From: a bacterium
GTDB taxonomy: Bacteria; Pseudomonadota; Alphaproteobacteria; Ferrovibrionales; Ferrovibrionaceae
Length of the DNA: 52,262 bases
Assembly: GCA_022844005.1 (NCBI GenBank)
Contig: JALHMN010000010.1
Coordinates: 1-52,262, forward strand
Direction: 5' to 3'
Shown here: positions 9,877-19,082 of the stretch, piece after piece
Layout of the letters: every line of letters begins with the position of its first letter
Numbering within the stretch: the first letter of the stretch is position 1
Notes under the pieces: model-generated
Told to the model about the DNA's origin: nothing
Databases searched by the model: none
The model's input: only the letters and a program-made list of their open reading frames with translations
Translations under genes and position numbers: made by a program

Positions 9877-10210
9877 GTCATGACCGGACTTGATCCGGTC
9901 ATCCGCGCGTAGCCGCGGACTCTTCCGGCTGACACTGGCCCGGACGGAGAGCCGTGGATGCCCGGATCAAGTCCGGGCATGACGTAAGTGTTTGATTTGT
10001 TGGAAACTCTCGACAGCCTGGGCCAAATCTGCCCCGACCTAAGTGAGCCAATTCGTGCCAATTCGAGCCAATTCAAGCCAGCTCGATACCGACTTTCACC
10101 GGTTCGGCGCCTGTTTCGGCCGGGTCGAGCCAACTTTTTTGCATGACGACCGGTCGGCGGCGGTGGCCATGGCGCGGGCGGACATTTTTGTCCGCTTCAC
10201 CTGCGCCAGC
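9877..10210. repeat. Intergenic tandem repeat unit A (about 334 bp)
   Basis: First copy of a tandemly duplicated unit. In order it contains: palindrome 1 (9880-9902, arms ATGACCGGA/TCCGGTCAT); a conserved ACTCTTCCGGCT stretch; palindrome 2 (9958-9980, arms ATGCCCGGA/TCCGGGCAT, whose loop TCAAG is the reverse complement of loop CTTGA in palindrome 1); a conserved TAAGTGTTTG block; four 10-bp iterations related to ATTCGAGCCA (about 10046-10085); a GCATG block; and the terminal 18-bp palindrome at 10178-10195. The same order recurs 334 bp downstream. Confidence 0.8.
10178..10195. repeat. 18-bp palindrome, copy 4 (in unit A)
   Basis: GCGGACATTTTTGTCCGC, identical to copy 2, placed 301 bp into unit A. 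Confidence 0.8.
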
Positions 10211-10540
10211 GTCATGACCGAACTCGATCCGGTCATCCACGGGGTGGCCGCGCACTCTTCCGGCTGGCGTTGACCCGGGCGAGAGAGACGTGGTTGCCCA
10301 GATCACCTCCGGGCAGGAAGTAAGTGTTTGTTCTGTTGAGGTTCTCAGCGGCCGGGGCCGAATCTGCCCCCGGCCTAAACCAGCCAATTCGCGCCAGTTC
10401 GAGCCAATTCAGAACCAGTCCGATGCCGGCTTTCGGCGGTTCGGACCAGTATTGGCCAATTCGAGCCAGGAGTTCTGCATGCAGGGTCGCTGGAGCGGCG
10501 AGGGACATGGCGGACATTTTTGTCCGCCGCCGGCGGGGCA
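10211..10540. repeat. Intergenic tandem repeat unit B (diverged copy)
   Basis: Second copy, starting GTCATGACCG exactly 334 bp after the first. Palindrome 1 (10214-10236) is kept with one arm changed. Palindrome 2 is decayed (around 10294-10315). The TAAGTGTTTG block, the AATCTGCCCC block, the 10-bp iterations (10382-10418, plus another near 10453-10469), the GCATG block and the terminal palindrome (10510-10527) occur in the same order with many substitutions and small indels. The divergence shows that the duplication is old. Confidence 0.78.
10510..10527. repeat. 18-bp palindrome, copy 5 (in unit B)
   Basis: GCGGACATTTTTGTCCGC, 299 bp into unit B, identical to copies 2 and 4 although the surrounding unit has diverged. 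Conservation of the palindrome against a changed background suggests selection or recent gene conversion. Confidence 0.78.
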
Positions 10541-10859
10541 GCGCCCAGCCGAGTGCATGCGCAGGTCGTTCTTCACCTTGTCCAGGAGCATCGGAACTCA
10601 ACTGGGCAAGCATAGCACAAAATGACGCAAAAAGCAACAAGTTGAGCCAAAGACGAGGATTTTCTCGCGACCCGGGGAGCCAATTGGCCCAGCCGGCTTC
10701 TTGCTCCCTTCACCCGATCCTTTTCTCGGAGTAACCACTCAGGCCGCCACCCGAGTCGGGGGGCTAAGGTCTTGGGACGCAAGACCGCCTCGTAAAGACA
10801 AGCAGCGCCCAACAAAATACGGAAAAGCGACGACAGCACCGTATAGTCCCCAATCCCCA

Positions 10860-10912
10860 TTGTATTTCTTACAGATGCCCATATGGAATCTTTTACTATT
10901 TTAATGGAGTCA
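10860..10912 (+). promoter_or_regulatory. Candidate A+T-rich promoter region for the lipoprotein gene
   Basis: Clearly A+T-rich island in otherwise G+C-rich sequence, with TTGTAT (10860-10865) or TTACAG (10869-10874) as possible -35 elements and TACTAT (10894-10899) as a possible -10. The spacings are not ideal, so the exact promoter is unsure. Confidence 0.3.
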
Positions 10913-10962
10913 ATAACCGATTAGGCTGCACGCCGTCGTCGTCGCAGCCGAGAAATGTCCAA

Positions 10963-11673
10963 ATGTACCGCTTCGCCTCCCGCGCGCTCCTTGTCCCGCT
11001 CCTCCTCGTTCTGGGCGCCTGCGCCGGAGCGCCGAAACTCGACGCCGCAAAAGACAAGCTCGCCGGCATCAAGACCATCGCGGTCACCATAGCCCCCGAA
11101 CCGAAGGGCTACTTCGTTACCGATCTGGGCAGTCCGGGCGCCATGTTCGGCCTGATCGGCGCCGCGATCAGCATCGCCGATCAGAACAGCAAACAGGGCA
11201 AGCTCACGAGTGCCCTCCAGGCCCAGAAGTTTGCCGCCAACGCACCGCTGGCCGAGAAGGTCGCGGCGGGCCTGCGGGCCATGGGCTACGACGCCACCGT
11301 CGAACAGCAGCCCTGGGGCGAAGTCGAGGGCAAGATCACGCTCAAATACGAGGATATTCGTTCGAACGCCGATGCGGTGCTCGTCCTTCCGACCGCCAAT
11401 GTGGGTTTCATCGCGCCGCGCATGGGCGCCGACTACGACCCGACGGTCCTGACAGCCGCCATCCTCCTCGATAGGGACCGCAAAACACAGATCTATCGCG
11501 GCTTTCACAGCGCCGGCTACAAGCTTCCCTCGGAAAGCTGGCGCTACACGGCATCGAAAACGACCTATCCGACCTTCGAGGCCATCATGCAGAACACCGT
11601 CGCCGCGGCCGGGTCGCTGACCGCGGCGGCGGACGCGGTGGCCGCGACCATCCTCGAGGACTTGAAGCGCTGA
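10963..11673 (+). CDS. Lipoprotein of unknown function
   Basis: A 236-residue protein with a lipoprotein signal (hydrophobic stretch ALLVPLLLVLGAC, lipobox LGAC with the modified Cys at about residue 20). It is therefore exported and lipid-anchored. The mature part has no domain I recognise: a beta strand TIAVTIAPEP near the start, a glycine-rich GAMFGLIGAAISIA stretch, and a C-terminal Ala-rich helix. Its general look (short strand, helix, paired strand) recalls small periplasmic lipoproteins of the cell envelope, but that is only an impression. It is a single gene, followed by a stem-loop (11692-11711) and then tRNA-Leu. Confidence 0.8.
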   Translation: MYRFASRALLVPLLLVLGACAGAPKLDAAKDKLAGIKTIAVTIAPEPKGYFVTDLGSPGAMFGLIGAAISIADQNSKQGKLTSALQAQKFAANAPLAEKVAAGLRAMGYDATVEQQPWGEVEGKITLKYEDIRSNADAVLVLPTANVGFIAPRMGADYDPTVLTAAILLDRDRKTQIYRGFHSAGYKLPSESWRYTASKTTYPTFEAIMQNTVAAAGSLTAAADAVAATILEDLKR

Positions 11674-11691
11674 AGCCGCAGGCCGTGGAAA

Positions 11692-11711
11692 CCAGCGGCG
11701 TTTGCCGCTGG
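11692..11711 (+). terminator. Hairpin after the lipoprotein gene
   Basis: Perfect 8-bp stem CCAGCGGC/GCCGCTGG with loop GTTT, 18 nt after the stop codon. There is no U-tract, so it may only protect the transcript end or pause polymerase. It separates the lipoprotein gene from the tRNA-Leu promoter. Confidence 0.5.
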
Positions 11712-11732
11712 AAATGCGCAGAATCGGCATGC

Positions 11733-11738
11733 TATAGA
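11733..11738 (+). promoter_or_regulatory. Candidate -10 element for tRNA-Leu (TATAGA)
   Basis: TATAGA matches the -10 consensus at five of six positions and stands in an otherwise G+C-rich gap about 55 bp before the tRNA. A possible -35 is TGGAAA, 18 bp upstream, and is weak. Confidence 0.35.
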
Positions 11739-11793
11739 GGCGCGCTTCGCGGGCATCCAGCCCGACGGCGTGATCGACACGGGCGCCCCTTAG

Positions 11794-11880
11794 GCGGGCG
11801 TGGCGGAATTGGCAGACGCACCAGGTTTAGGTCCTGGCGGCAGAAATGCCGTGGGGGTTCAAGTCCCTCCGCCCGCACCA
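11794..11880 (+). tRNA. tRNA-Leu (anticodon UAG)
   Basis: An 87-nt class II tRNA with encoded CCA. The acceptor stem GCGGGCG pairs with CGCCCGC. The anticodon stem CCAGG/CCTGG encloses loop TTTAGGT, giving anticodon UAG, which reads CUN leucine codons. A long variable arm (GGCAGAAATGCC) and the T-arm GGGGGTTCAAGTCCCTC are present, as expected for tRNA-Leu. The trigger factor gene begins 44 nt downstream with no terminator between, so read-through into tig is possible. Confidence 0.96.
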
Positions 11881-11924
11881 CGTATTGATCGCGACCGCAT
11901 CCCAGGACATTTTACGGAACGACG

Positions 11925-13259
11925 ATGCAACAGGTTACCGTCACGGCTTCGGAAGGACTGAAGCGCGAATTCAAGGTCACCGTCGGGCGCGACGACATCG
12001 AGAAGCGCACCGACACCAAGCTCGTCGAGCTCGGCGCCAAGGTGCGGATGCCGGGCTTCCGCCCGGGCAAGATCCCGCTTCCCCTGCTGCGCAAGCAGTA
12101 TGGCAAGGCGATCCTGGGCGAGGTGCTGGAAGAGACCGTGAACGAGGTGGCGCAGCAGACGATGAGCGAGCATTCGCTGCGTCCGGCGCTGCAGCCCAAG
12201 ATCGACATCAAGACCTTCGAGGACGGCCAGGACCTCGAATACACCATGTCGATCGAGGTGATGCCCGAGGTCGATCCGGGCGACTTCTCCGCCATCAGCG
12301 TCGAGAAGCTGACCGTCGACGTCGACGACGCCCGGCTGGCCGAAGGGCTGGACCGAATCGCCAAGGGCCAGCGCGCCTTCAGCCCGATCGAAACCCCGCG
12401 CGGCGCCGAGATCGGCGACGTGGTGGTGGTCGATTTCGTCGGCCGGCTGGACGGCAAAGTGTTCGAGGGCGGCGAAGGCAAGGACCTGCAGATCGAGCTC
12501 GGCGCCGGCACCCTGCTGCCCGATTTCGAGAACGCCCTGGTGGGCGCCAATGCCGGCGATACCCGCACCTTCCCGGTGGCCTTTCCGGCCGACTATCGCA
12601 ACACCGAACTGGCCGGCAAGACGGCGGAGTTCGAGGCGACGGTGAAGGAGATCCGCGTCGCCGATCCGGTGGCGATCGACGACGAGTTGGCCAAGAAGCT
12701 CGGCCTGCAGACGCTGGACGAGCTGAAGGACGCCCTGAAGAAGCAGTACGAGCAGGAATACACCCAGCTTTCCAGGACCCGGCTGAAGCGCGGCCTGCTC
12801 GACGAGATGAGCAAGCGCTACGACTTCGAGGTGCCGGCCGGCCTGGTCGATCTTGAATTCAACCAGATCTGGGACCAAGTAATCCGCGATGCGGGCTCCG
12901 AGGAAGCCGCGGTGGCAGCGGAGAACAAGACTGCCGACGAGGTGAAGGCCGAGTATCGCAAGATCGCCGAACGCCGCGTGCGCCTCGGCCTGGTTCTGTC
13001 GGAGGTCGGCCTGCGCAACAAGATCGAAGTGACCCCCGACGAGGTCACCCGCGCGATGATCGAGGAGGCCCGCCGCTTCCCCGGCCAGGAGCGCAAGGTC
13101 ATGGAATTCTACCAGAAGACCCCCGAAGCGCTGCAGCGCCTGCGCGCGCCCCTCTACGAGGACAAGGTCGTCGACTTCGTGCTCGAACTGGCCAAGGTGA
13201 GCGAGCGCACGGTGTCGCTGGACGAACTGATGAAGGAGCCGGAGGAGGTGAAGGCCTGA
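11925..13259 (+). CDS. tig: Trigger factor (ribosome-associated chaperone, peptidyl-prolyl isomerase)
   Basis: A 444-residue protein of full family length. The N-terminal ribosome-binding domain carries the signature GFRPGKIP (residues 44-51). The central FKBP-type domain (about 155-245) begins [20 protein letters not shown], and the C-terminal helical arms form the chaperone cradle. It binds ribosomal protein uL23 at the exit tunnel and shields nascent chains. The order tig, clpP, clpX, lon is widely conserved in bacteria, and all four genes here run in the same direction. The ATG gives a start [16 protein letters not shown] typical of the family. Confidence 0.97.
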   Translation: MQQVTVTASEGLKREFKVTVGRDDIEKRTDTKLVELGAKVRMPGFRPGKIPLPLLRKQYGKAILGEVLEETVNEVAQQTMSEHSLRPALQPKIDIKTFEDGQDLEYTMSIEVMPEVDPGDFSAISVEKLTVDVDDARLAEGLDRIAKGQRAFSPIETPRGAEIGDVVVVDFVGRLDGKVFEGGEGKDLQIELGAGTLLPDFENALVGANAGDTRTFPVAFPADYRNTELAGKTAEFEATVKEIRVADPVAIDDELAKKLGLQTLDELKDALKKQYEQEYTQLSRTRLKRGLLDEMSKRYDFEVPAGLVDLEFNQIWDQVIRDAGSEEAAVAAENKTADEVKAEYRKIAERRVRLGLVLSEVGLRNKIEVTPDEVTRAMIEEARRFPGQERKVMEFYQKTPEALQRLRAPLYEDKVVDFVLELAKVSERTVSLDELMKEPEEVKA

Positions 13260-13293
13260 GCGGCCTTCGCCGGTCCCCGAGCAGGAGCGAGCA

Positions 13294-13953
13294 ATGCGTG
13301 ATCCCTACGAAGTCTATGCCAATACGCTTGTGCCCATGGTGGTCGAACAGACCAACCGGGGCGAGCGCGCCTACGACATCTATTCCCGCCTCCTGAAGGA
13401 GCGGATCATCTTCATCATCGGCGGCATCAACGACCAGGTATCGAGCCTGGTCTGCGCCCAGCTGCTGTTTCTGGAAGCCGACAACCCGACCAAGGAAATC
13501 TCGCTCTACATCAATTCCCCCGGCGGCGTCGTGACTTCCGGCCTCGCGATCTACGACACCATGCAGTACATCCGCCCAAAGGTGGCGACCGTGTGCTTCG
13601 GCCAGGCCGCCTCCATGGGCTCGCTGCTCTTGGCCGTCGGCGAAAAGGGCATGCGTTACGCCCTGCCGAACAGCCGGGTCATGATCCACCAGCCATCCGG
13701 CGGGGCCCAGGGCCAGGCCACGGATATCGAAATCCAGGCCCGCGAGATCCTGTCGCTGCGCGCCCGGCTCAATCAGATCTACGTGAAACACACCGGTCAG
13801 CCGCTCGACGTCATTGAACATTCGATGGAACGCGACAAGTTCTTGAGCCCGGAAGAGGCGAAGGCGTTCGGCCTGATCGACGAGGTTTACGAGAAGCGTC
13901 CGGAAATCGACGGCGGCAAGGGCAAGGACGACAAGCCCAAGCCGGTGGCCTGA
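13294..13953 (+). CDS. clpP: ATP-dependent Clp protease proteolytic subunit
   Basis: A 219-residue serine protease that forms two stacked heptamers. The catalytic triad is visible: Ser107 in GQAASMGS, His132 in MIHQPSGG and Asp181 in MERDKF. The short N-terminus before VPMVVEQT is usual for the self-processed form. The C-terminal tail ([11 protein letters not shown]) is lysine-rich and longer than in E. coli. It works with the product of clpX, two hundred bases downstream, to degrade ssrA-tagged and regulatory proteins. It is preceded by an AGGAG ribosome site, 34 bp after tig. Confidence 0.98.
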   Translation: MRDPYEVYANTLVPMVVEQTNRGERAYDIYSRLLKERIIFIIGGINDQVSSLVCAQLLFLEADNPTKEISLYINSPGGVVTSGLAIYDTMQYIRPKVATVCFGQAASMGSLLLAVGEKGMRYALPNSRVMIHQPSGGAQGQATDIEIQAREILSLRARLNQIYVKHTGQPLDVIEHSMERDKFLSPEEAKAFGLIDEVYEKRPEIDGGKGKDDKPKPVA

Positions 13954-14045
13954 TCCGGGCGGAATTTAAGACTTCCTTGGTATCGTCCGACGCAAGCTTC
14001 CCAAGGACCGGCGGCAGCCGGCCCGAAAGCCATGGCGCGAGGGAT

Positions 14046-14060
14046 GGCACGGGTTTTGCG
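14046..14060 (+). promoter_or_regulatory. Sigma-54-like promoter core upstream of clpX
   Basis: TGGCACG, four bases, then TTGC: the core of the RpoN -24/-12 consensus, with GG (14046-14047) and GC (14058-14059) separated by exactly 10 bp. It overlaps the edge of a perfect palindrome CGGCAATTGCCG (14059-14070). The start site would lie near 14071, 71 nt before clpX. Sigma-54 control of clpX is not what one expects, so this may be chance. Confidence 0.35.
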
Positions 14061-14141
14061 GCAATTGCCGTCGGAACCCCTGTTGTGTCCCATGCGGCCC
14101 GATGACTAGGATGTTGCGGTGCGGTTAGGAGCGAATCCCCT

Positions 14142-15407
14142 ATGACCAAGCTCTCCGGCGGCGACTCGAAGAACACGCTGTATTGCTCCTTCTGCGGCAA
14201 GAGCCAGCACGAGGTGCGGAAGCTGATCGCCGGGCCGACGGTATTCATCTGCGACGAATGCGTCGAACTGTGCATGGACATCATCCGCGAGGAGCACAAG
14301 TCGACGCTCGTCAAGACGCGCGACGGTGTGCCCACGCCGCAGGAAATCCGCAAGGTGCTGGACGATTACGTCATCGGCCAGATCCATGCGAAGAAGGTCC
14401 TGTCGGTCGCCGTGCACAATCACTACAAGCGGCTGAACCACGGCGCCAAGAACAACGACGTGGAGTTGGCGAAGTCGAACATCCTGCTCTGCGGGCCGAC
14501 CGGTTCGGGCAAGACGCTCCTGGCCCAGACGCTGGCCCGCATCCTGGACGTCCCCTTCACCATGGCGGACGCGACGACGCTGACCGAAGCCGGCTATGTC
14601 GGCGAGGATGTCGAGAACATCATCCTGAAGCTGCTGCAGGCGGCCGACTACAACGTCGAGCGGGCCCAGCGCGGCATCGTCTATATCGACGAGGTCGACA
14701 AGATCAGCCGCAAGTCCGACAACCCGTCGATCACCCGCGACGTGTCGGGCGAAGGCGTGCAGCAGGCACTGCTCAAGATCATGGAAGGCACCGTCGCCTC
14801 GGTTCCCCCGCAGGGCGGCCGCAAGCATCCGCAGCAGGAGTTTTTGCAGGTCGACACGACCAACATCCTGTTCGTCTGCGGCGGCGCCTTCTCCGGTCTG
14901 GACAAGATCATCGCCGCCCGCGGCAAGGGCACCTCGATCGGCTTCGGCGCCGACGTGCGCTCGCCCGACGACCGTTCGACCGGCGCCATCCTGGCCGAGG
15001 TCGAGCCCGAGGATCTGCTGCGCTTCGGGCTGATCCCCGAATTCGTCGGCCGCCTGCCGGTGATCGCGACGCTGCACGACCTGGACGAAGCCGCCCTGGT
15101 GGAAATCCTGTCGCGGCCGAAGAACGCCCTGATCAAGCAGTATCAGCGGTTGTTCGAGATGGAAGACGTACGCCTCACCATCTCGGAGGATGCCTTGCGC
15201 GCCATTTCCCGCAAGGCACTGGCGCGCAAGACCGGCGCGCGCGGCCTGCGCTCGATCATGGAAGCCATTCTGCTCGACACGATGTACGATCTACCGTCGC
15301 TTCGCGGCGTCGAGGAGATCGTCATTTCGAGCGAGGTGGTGGAGGGACGGGCGAAGCCGCTCTATGTCCATGCCGAGCGGCAGAAGGACCTCCCGGCCGG
15401 CGCGTGA
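14142..15407 (+). CDS. clpX: ATP-dependent Clp protease ATP-binding subunit ClpX
   Basis: A 421-residue AAA+ unfoldase. The N-terminal zinc-binding domain has Cys15, Cys18 (YCSFCGK) and Cys37, Cys40 (FICDEC). Walker A is GPTGSGKT (118-125), Walker B lies in [10 protein letters not shown], and the arginine-finger and sensor regions follow. GYVGEDVE is the pore loop and [11 protein letters not shown]-type sequence is present near 295. It unfolds substrates and feeds them to ClpP. The ATG has a TTAGGAG ribosome site. A 188-bp gap from clpP suggests its own promoter. Confidence 0.98.
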   Translation: MTKLSGGDSKNTLYCSFCGKSQHEVRKLIAGPTVFICDECVELCMDIIREEHKSTLVKTRDGVPTPQEIRKVLDDYVIGQIHAKKVLSVAVHNHYKRLNHGAKNNDVELAKSNILLCGPTGSGKTLLAQTLARILDVPFTMADATTLTEAGYVGEDVENIILKLLQAADYNVERAQRGIVYIDEVDKISRKSDNPSITRDVSGEGVQQALLKIMEGTVASVPPQGGRKHPQQEFLQVDTTNILFVCGGAFSGLDKIIAARGKGTSIGFGADVRSPDDRSTGAILAEVEPEDLLRFGLIPEFVGRLPVIATLHDLDEAALVEILSRPKNALIKQYQRLFEMEDVRLTISEDALRAISRKALARKTGARGLRSIMEAILLDTMYDLPSLRGVEEIVISSEVVEGRAKPLYVHAERQKDLPAGA

Positions 15408-15429
15408 GCGTGCTCCCCGCACCGGGCGG

Positions 15430-15461
15430 CTTGAAGCAGCCTTCCCCGATCTCCATCTGCG
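15430..15461 (+). promoter_or_regulatory. Candidate heat-shock (RpoH-type) promoter for lon
   Basis: CTTGAAG (15430-15436) matches the -35 of RpoH promoters. TCCATCTGCG (15452-15461), 18 bases after CTTG, is a partial match to the alphaproteobacterial -10 form. lon is a classical heat-shock gene, so the placement is sensible, but the -10 match is imperfect. Confidence 0.4.
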
Positions 15462-15537
15462 AGAGGGGATGCCAATTCCGGTACCCCCCATGCGATTGGC
15501 CGTGACCCGCTTTCCAGGGCCGATCCAGGAGTAAGAA

Positions 15538-17952
<2,415 letters not shown>

Positions 17953-17961
17953 CAAACGGCG

Positions 17962-17987
17962 CGGGCGTGCTCTCACGGGCACGCCCG
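17962..17987 (+). terminator. Hairpin after lon
   Basis: A 9-bp stem CGGGCGTGC/GCACGCCCG with an 8-nt loop, 10 nt after the lon stop. There is no U-run, so it is a transcript-end hairpin rather than a classical intrinsic terminator. Confidence 0.5.
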
Positions 17988-18024
17988 ATACCGCATCAAA
18001 CCTAGGAATATCACCGAAATCTCT

Positions 18025-18053
18025 TTGACGTCGCTTTCGGGGCAGGGCTATCC
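18025..18053 (+). promoter_or_regulatory. Housekeeping promoter of the HU gene
   Basis: TTGACG (18025-18030) as -35, 17-bp spacer, CTATCC (18048-18053) as -10. The spacing and -35 are near ideal for a sigma-70-type promoter. The start site would lie near 18060, giving a leader of about 65 nt. Confidence 0.6.
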
Positions 18054-18126
18054 TGCCCCCCTTCACGCGGTGGCTACGCCGCGGAGAGCCGCGCACTCAT
18101 AACCGTTGAACAGAAGGGGGCAGCCC

Positions 18127-18399
18127 GTGAACAAGGTCGATCTGATCGCCAAGGTCGCCGACGATACCGGTCTTTCGAAGACCGACGCAACGAAGGCCGT
18201 CGATACCGTTTTCGACAGCATCACGAAGGCGTTGAAGAAGGGCGACGAGGTGAGGCTGGTCGGCTTCGGCACCTTCAGTGTCTCGAAGCGCGCCGCCTCG
18301 ACCGGGCGCAACCCGCGCACCGGCGAACAGATCAACATCCCCGCCTCCAAGCAGCCGAAGTTCCGCGCCGGAAAGGGCCTGAAGGACGCGGTGAACTGA
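18127..18399 (+). CDS. hup: DNA-binding protein HU (beta-type)
   Basis: A 90-residue nucleoid protein: MNKVDLIAKVADDTGLSKTD at the start, then GFGTFSVSKRAASTGRNPRT, the beta-arm that enters the minor groove, with the conserved RNPRTG proline tip. It bends and compacts DNA as a dimer. The GTG at 18127 is preferred over an upstream in-frame TTG at 18106. It gives the universal N-terminus, and the GAAGGGGG ribosome site sits just before it, inside what would otherwise be coding sequence. It follows lon, as in many proteobacteria, but has its own promoter. Confidence 0.96.
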   Translation: MNKVDLIAKVADDTGLSKTDATKAVDTVFDSITKALKKGDEVRLVGFGTFSVSKRAASTGRNPRTGEQINIPASKQPKFRAGKGLKDAVN

Positions 18400-18446
18400 A
18401 CGCGCGCCCACGGGCGGCGCACGAGGATATCGAGCGATAGAGTAAG

Positions 18447-18474
18447 ACCGGCCGCCGTCCAGGCGGCCGGTTTC
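18447..18474 (+). terminator. Strong hairpin after HU gene
   Basis: A perfect 10-bp stem ACCGGCCGCC/GGCGGCCGGT with loop GTCCA, followed by TTCG. It lies 48 nt after the HU stop codon and ahead of tRNA-Val. Confidence 0.65.
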
Positions 18475-18498
18475 GCATTGACCCGGACGGGTCGCGAT

Positions 18499-18574
18499 GG
18501 GCGGTTAGCTCAGTTGGTAGAGCATCTCGTTTACACCGAGAGGGTCGGAGGTTCGAGCCCTTCACCGCCCACCA
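18499..18574 (+). tRNA. tRNA-Val (anticodon UAC)
   Basis: A 76-nt tRNA with encoded CCA. The acceptor stem GGGCGGT pairs with ACCGCCC, the D-arm is AGCTCAGTTGGTAGAGC, and the anticodon loop TTTACAC gives UAC for GUA/GUG valine codons. The T-arm is GGAGGTTCGAGCCC. It sits between the HU terminator and a thioesterase gene. Confidence 0.96.
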
Positions 18575-18638
18575 GCCTTCGCTCGCGAAGCGATCCAATG
18601 TCCGTCGCGCCGCAAGCCAAGCATCAAGGCTCCCCTCC

Positions 18639-19082
18639 ATGACCGACCAGCAACCGATCGCGCAGCGCCTGGGCGAAGGCGCCATGCCGCCGGCCTCGCG
18701 CCTGCTCGGCGTCGACGTGCAGTCGATCGATGCGGAGGCCGGCATCGCCGTCGTCGCCTTCACCGCGAGGCCGGATTTCTGCAATCCGATGGGGGTCGTC
18801 CAGGGCGGCTTCCTGGTCGCCATGCTGGACGACGCGATGGCGATCGCTGCCGTCGGCAAGAGCGGCTTCAGCGTCTTCGTGCCGACCCTGGAATTGAAGA
18901 CATCGTTTCTGAAGCCCGCCTTCCCCGGCCGCCTGATCGCCACCGCCCGGGTGCTGCAATGGGGGAAGTCGACCGTCTTCCTGGAAGCGCGGATGCAGGA
19001 CGAGGCGGGCAACCTCCTCGCCGTCGCCTCGGCTACCGCGAAGCTGGTCCCCCGCGAGAAGCTCCGGAAGCCGGCCCCTTAG
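18639..19082 (+). CDS. PaaI-family (hotdog) acyl-CoA thioesterase
   Basis: A 147-residue hotdog-fold protein. It keeps the family stretch FCNPMGVVQGGFLVAMLDDA, where the usual HGG is QGG and an Asp acts at the helix end, and the substrate-channel segment TLELKTSFLKPAFPG. It is expected to hydrolyse an aromatic or medium-chain acyl-CoA in the cytoplasm; the substrate is not predictable. The stop overlaps by 4 nt the stop of the convergent large coiled-coil gene, so the two transcripts overlap at their ends. Confidence 0.85.
   Translation: MTDQQPIAQRLGEGAMPPASRLLGVDVQSIDAEAGIAVVAFTARPDFCNPMGVVQGGFLVAMLDDAMAIAAVGKSGFSVFVPTLELKTSFLKPAFPGRLIATARVLQWGKSTVFLEARMQDEAGNLLAVASATAKLVPREKLRKPAP

Larger units (their letters stand above)
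9743..10962. other. Gene-free intergenic region (about 1.2 kb) built of repeats
   Basis: No open frame here has family-like sequence, a credible ribosome site or the codon bias of the neighbours. The left two-thirds consists of dispersed 18-bp palindromes and two tandem, diverged copies of a unit of about 334 bp (9877-10210 and 10211 to about 10540). From about 10590 to 10920 the base composition becomes clearly more A+T-rich, with a hairpin at 10768-10786 (arms GGTCTTG and CAAGACC) and a plausible promoter stretch before the lipoprotein gene. It looks like an accumulation site for extragenic repeats, or the wreck of a small mobile element. Confidence 0.8.

Noticed and set aside
10043-10273. 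Short open frames across the repeat region (also 10290-10734 and 10409-10860)
   Set aside because: They read through palindromes and 10-bp iterations, so the peptides only reflect the repeats; no ribosome site or family similarity.
9752-10540. CRISPR-like array in the repeat region
   Set aside because: Repeats are unevenly spaced, there are no unique spacers of constant length, and no cas gene is nearby.
10573-10860. 95-codon minus-strand frame with a hydrophobic C-terminal part
   Set aside because: The hydrophobic stretch comes from A+T-richer DNA; no ribosome site and unlikely codon use.
11794-11880. tRNA-Leu as an integration site for a genomic island
   Set aside because: No integrase and no repeat of the tRNA 3' end in the window, and the flanking genes are the conserved tig-clp-lon block.
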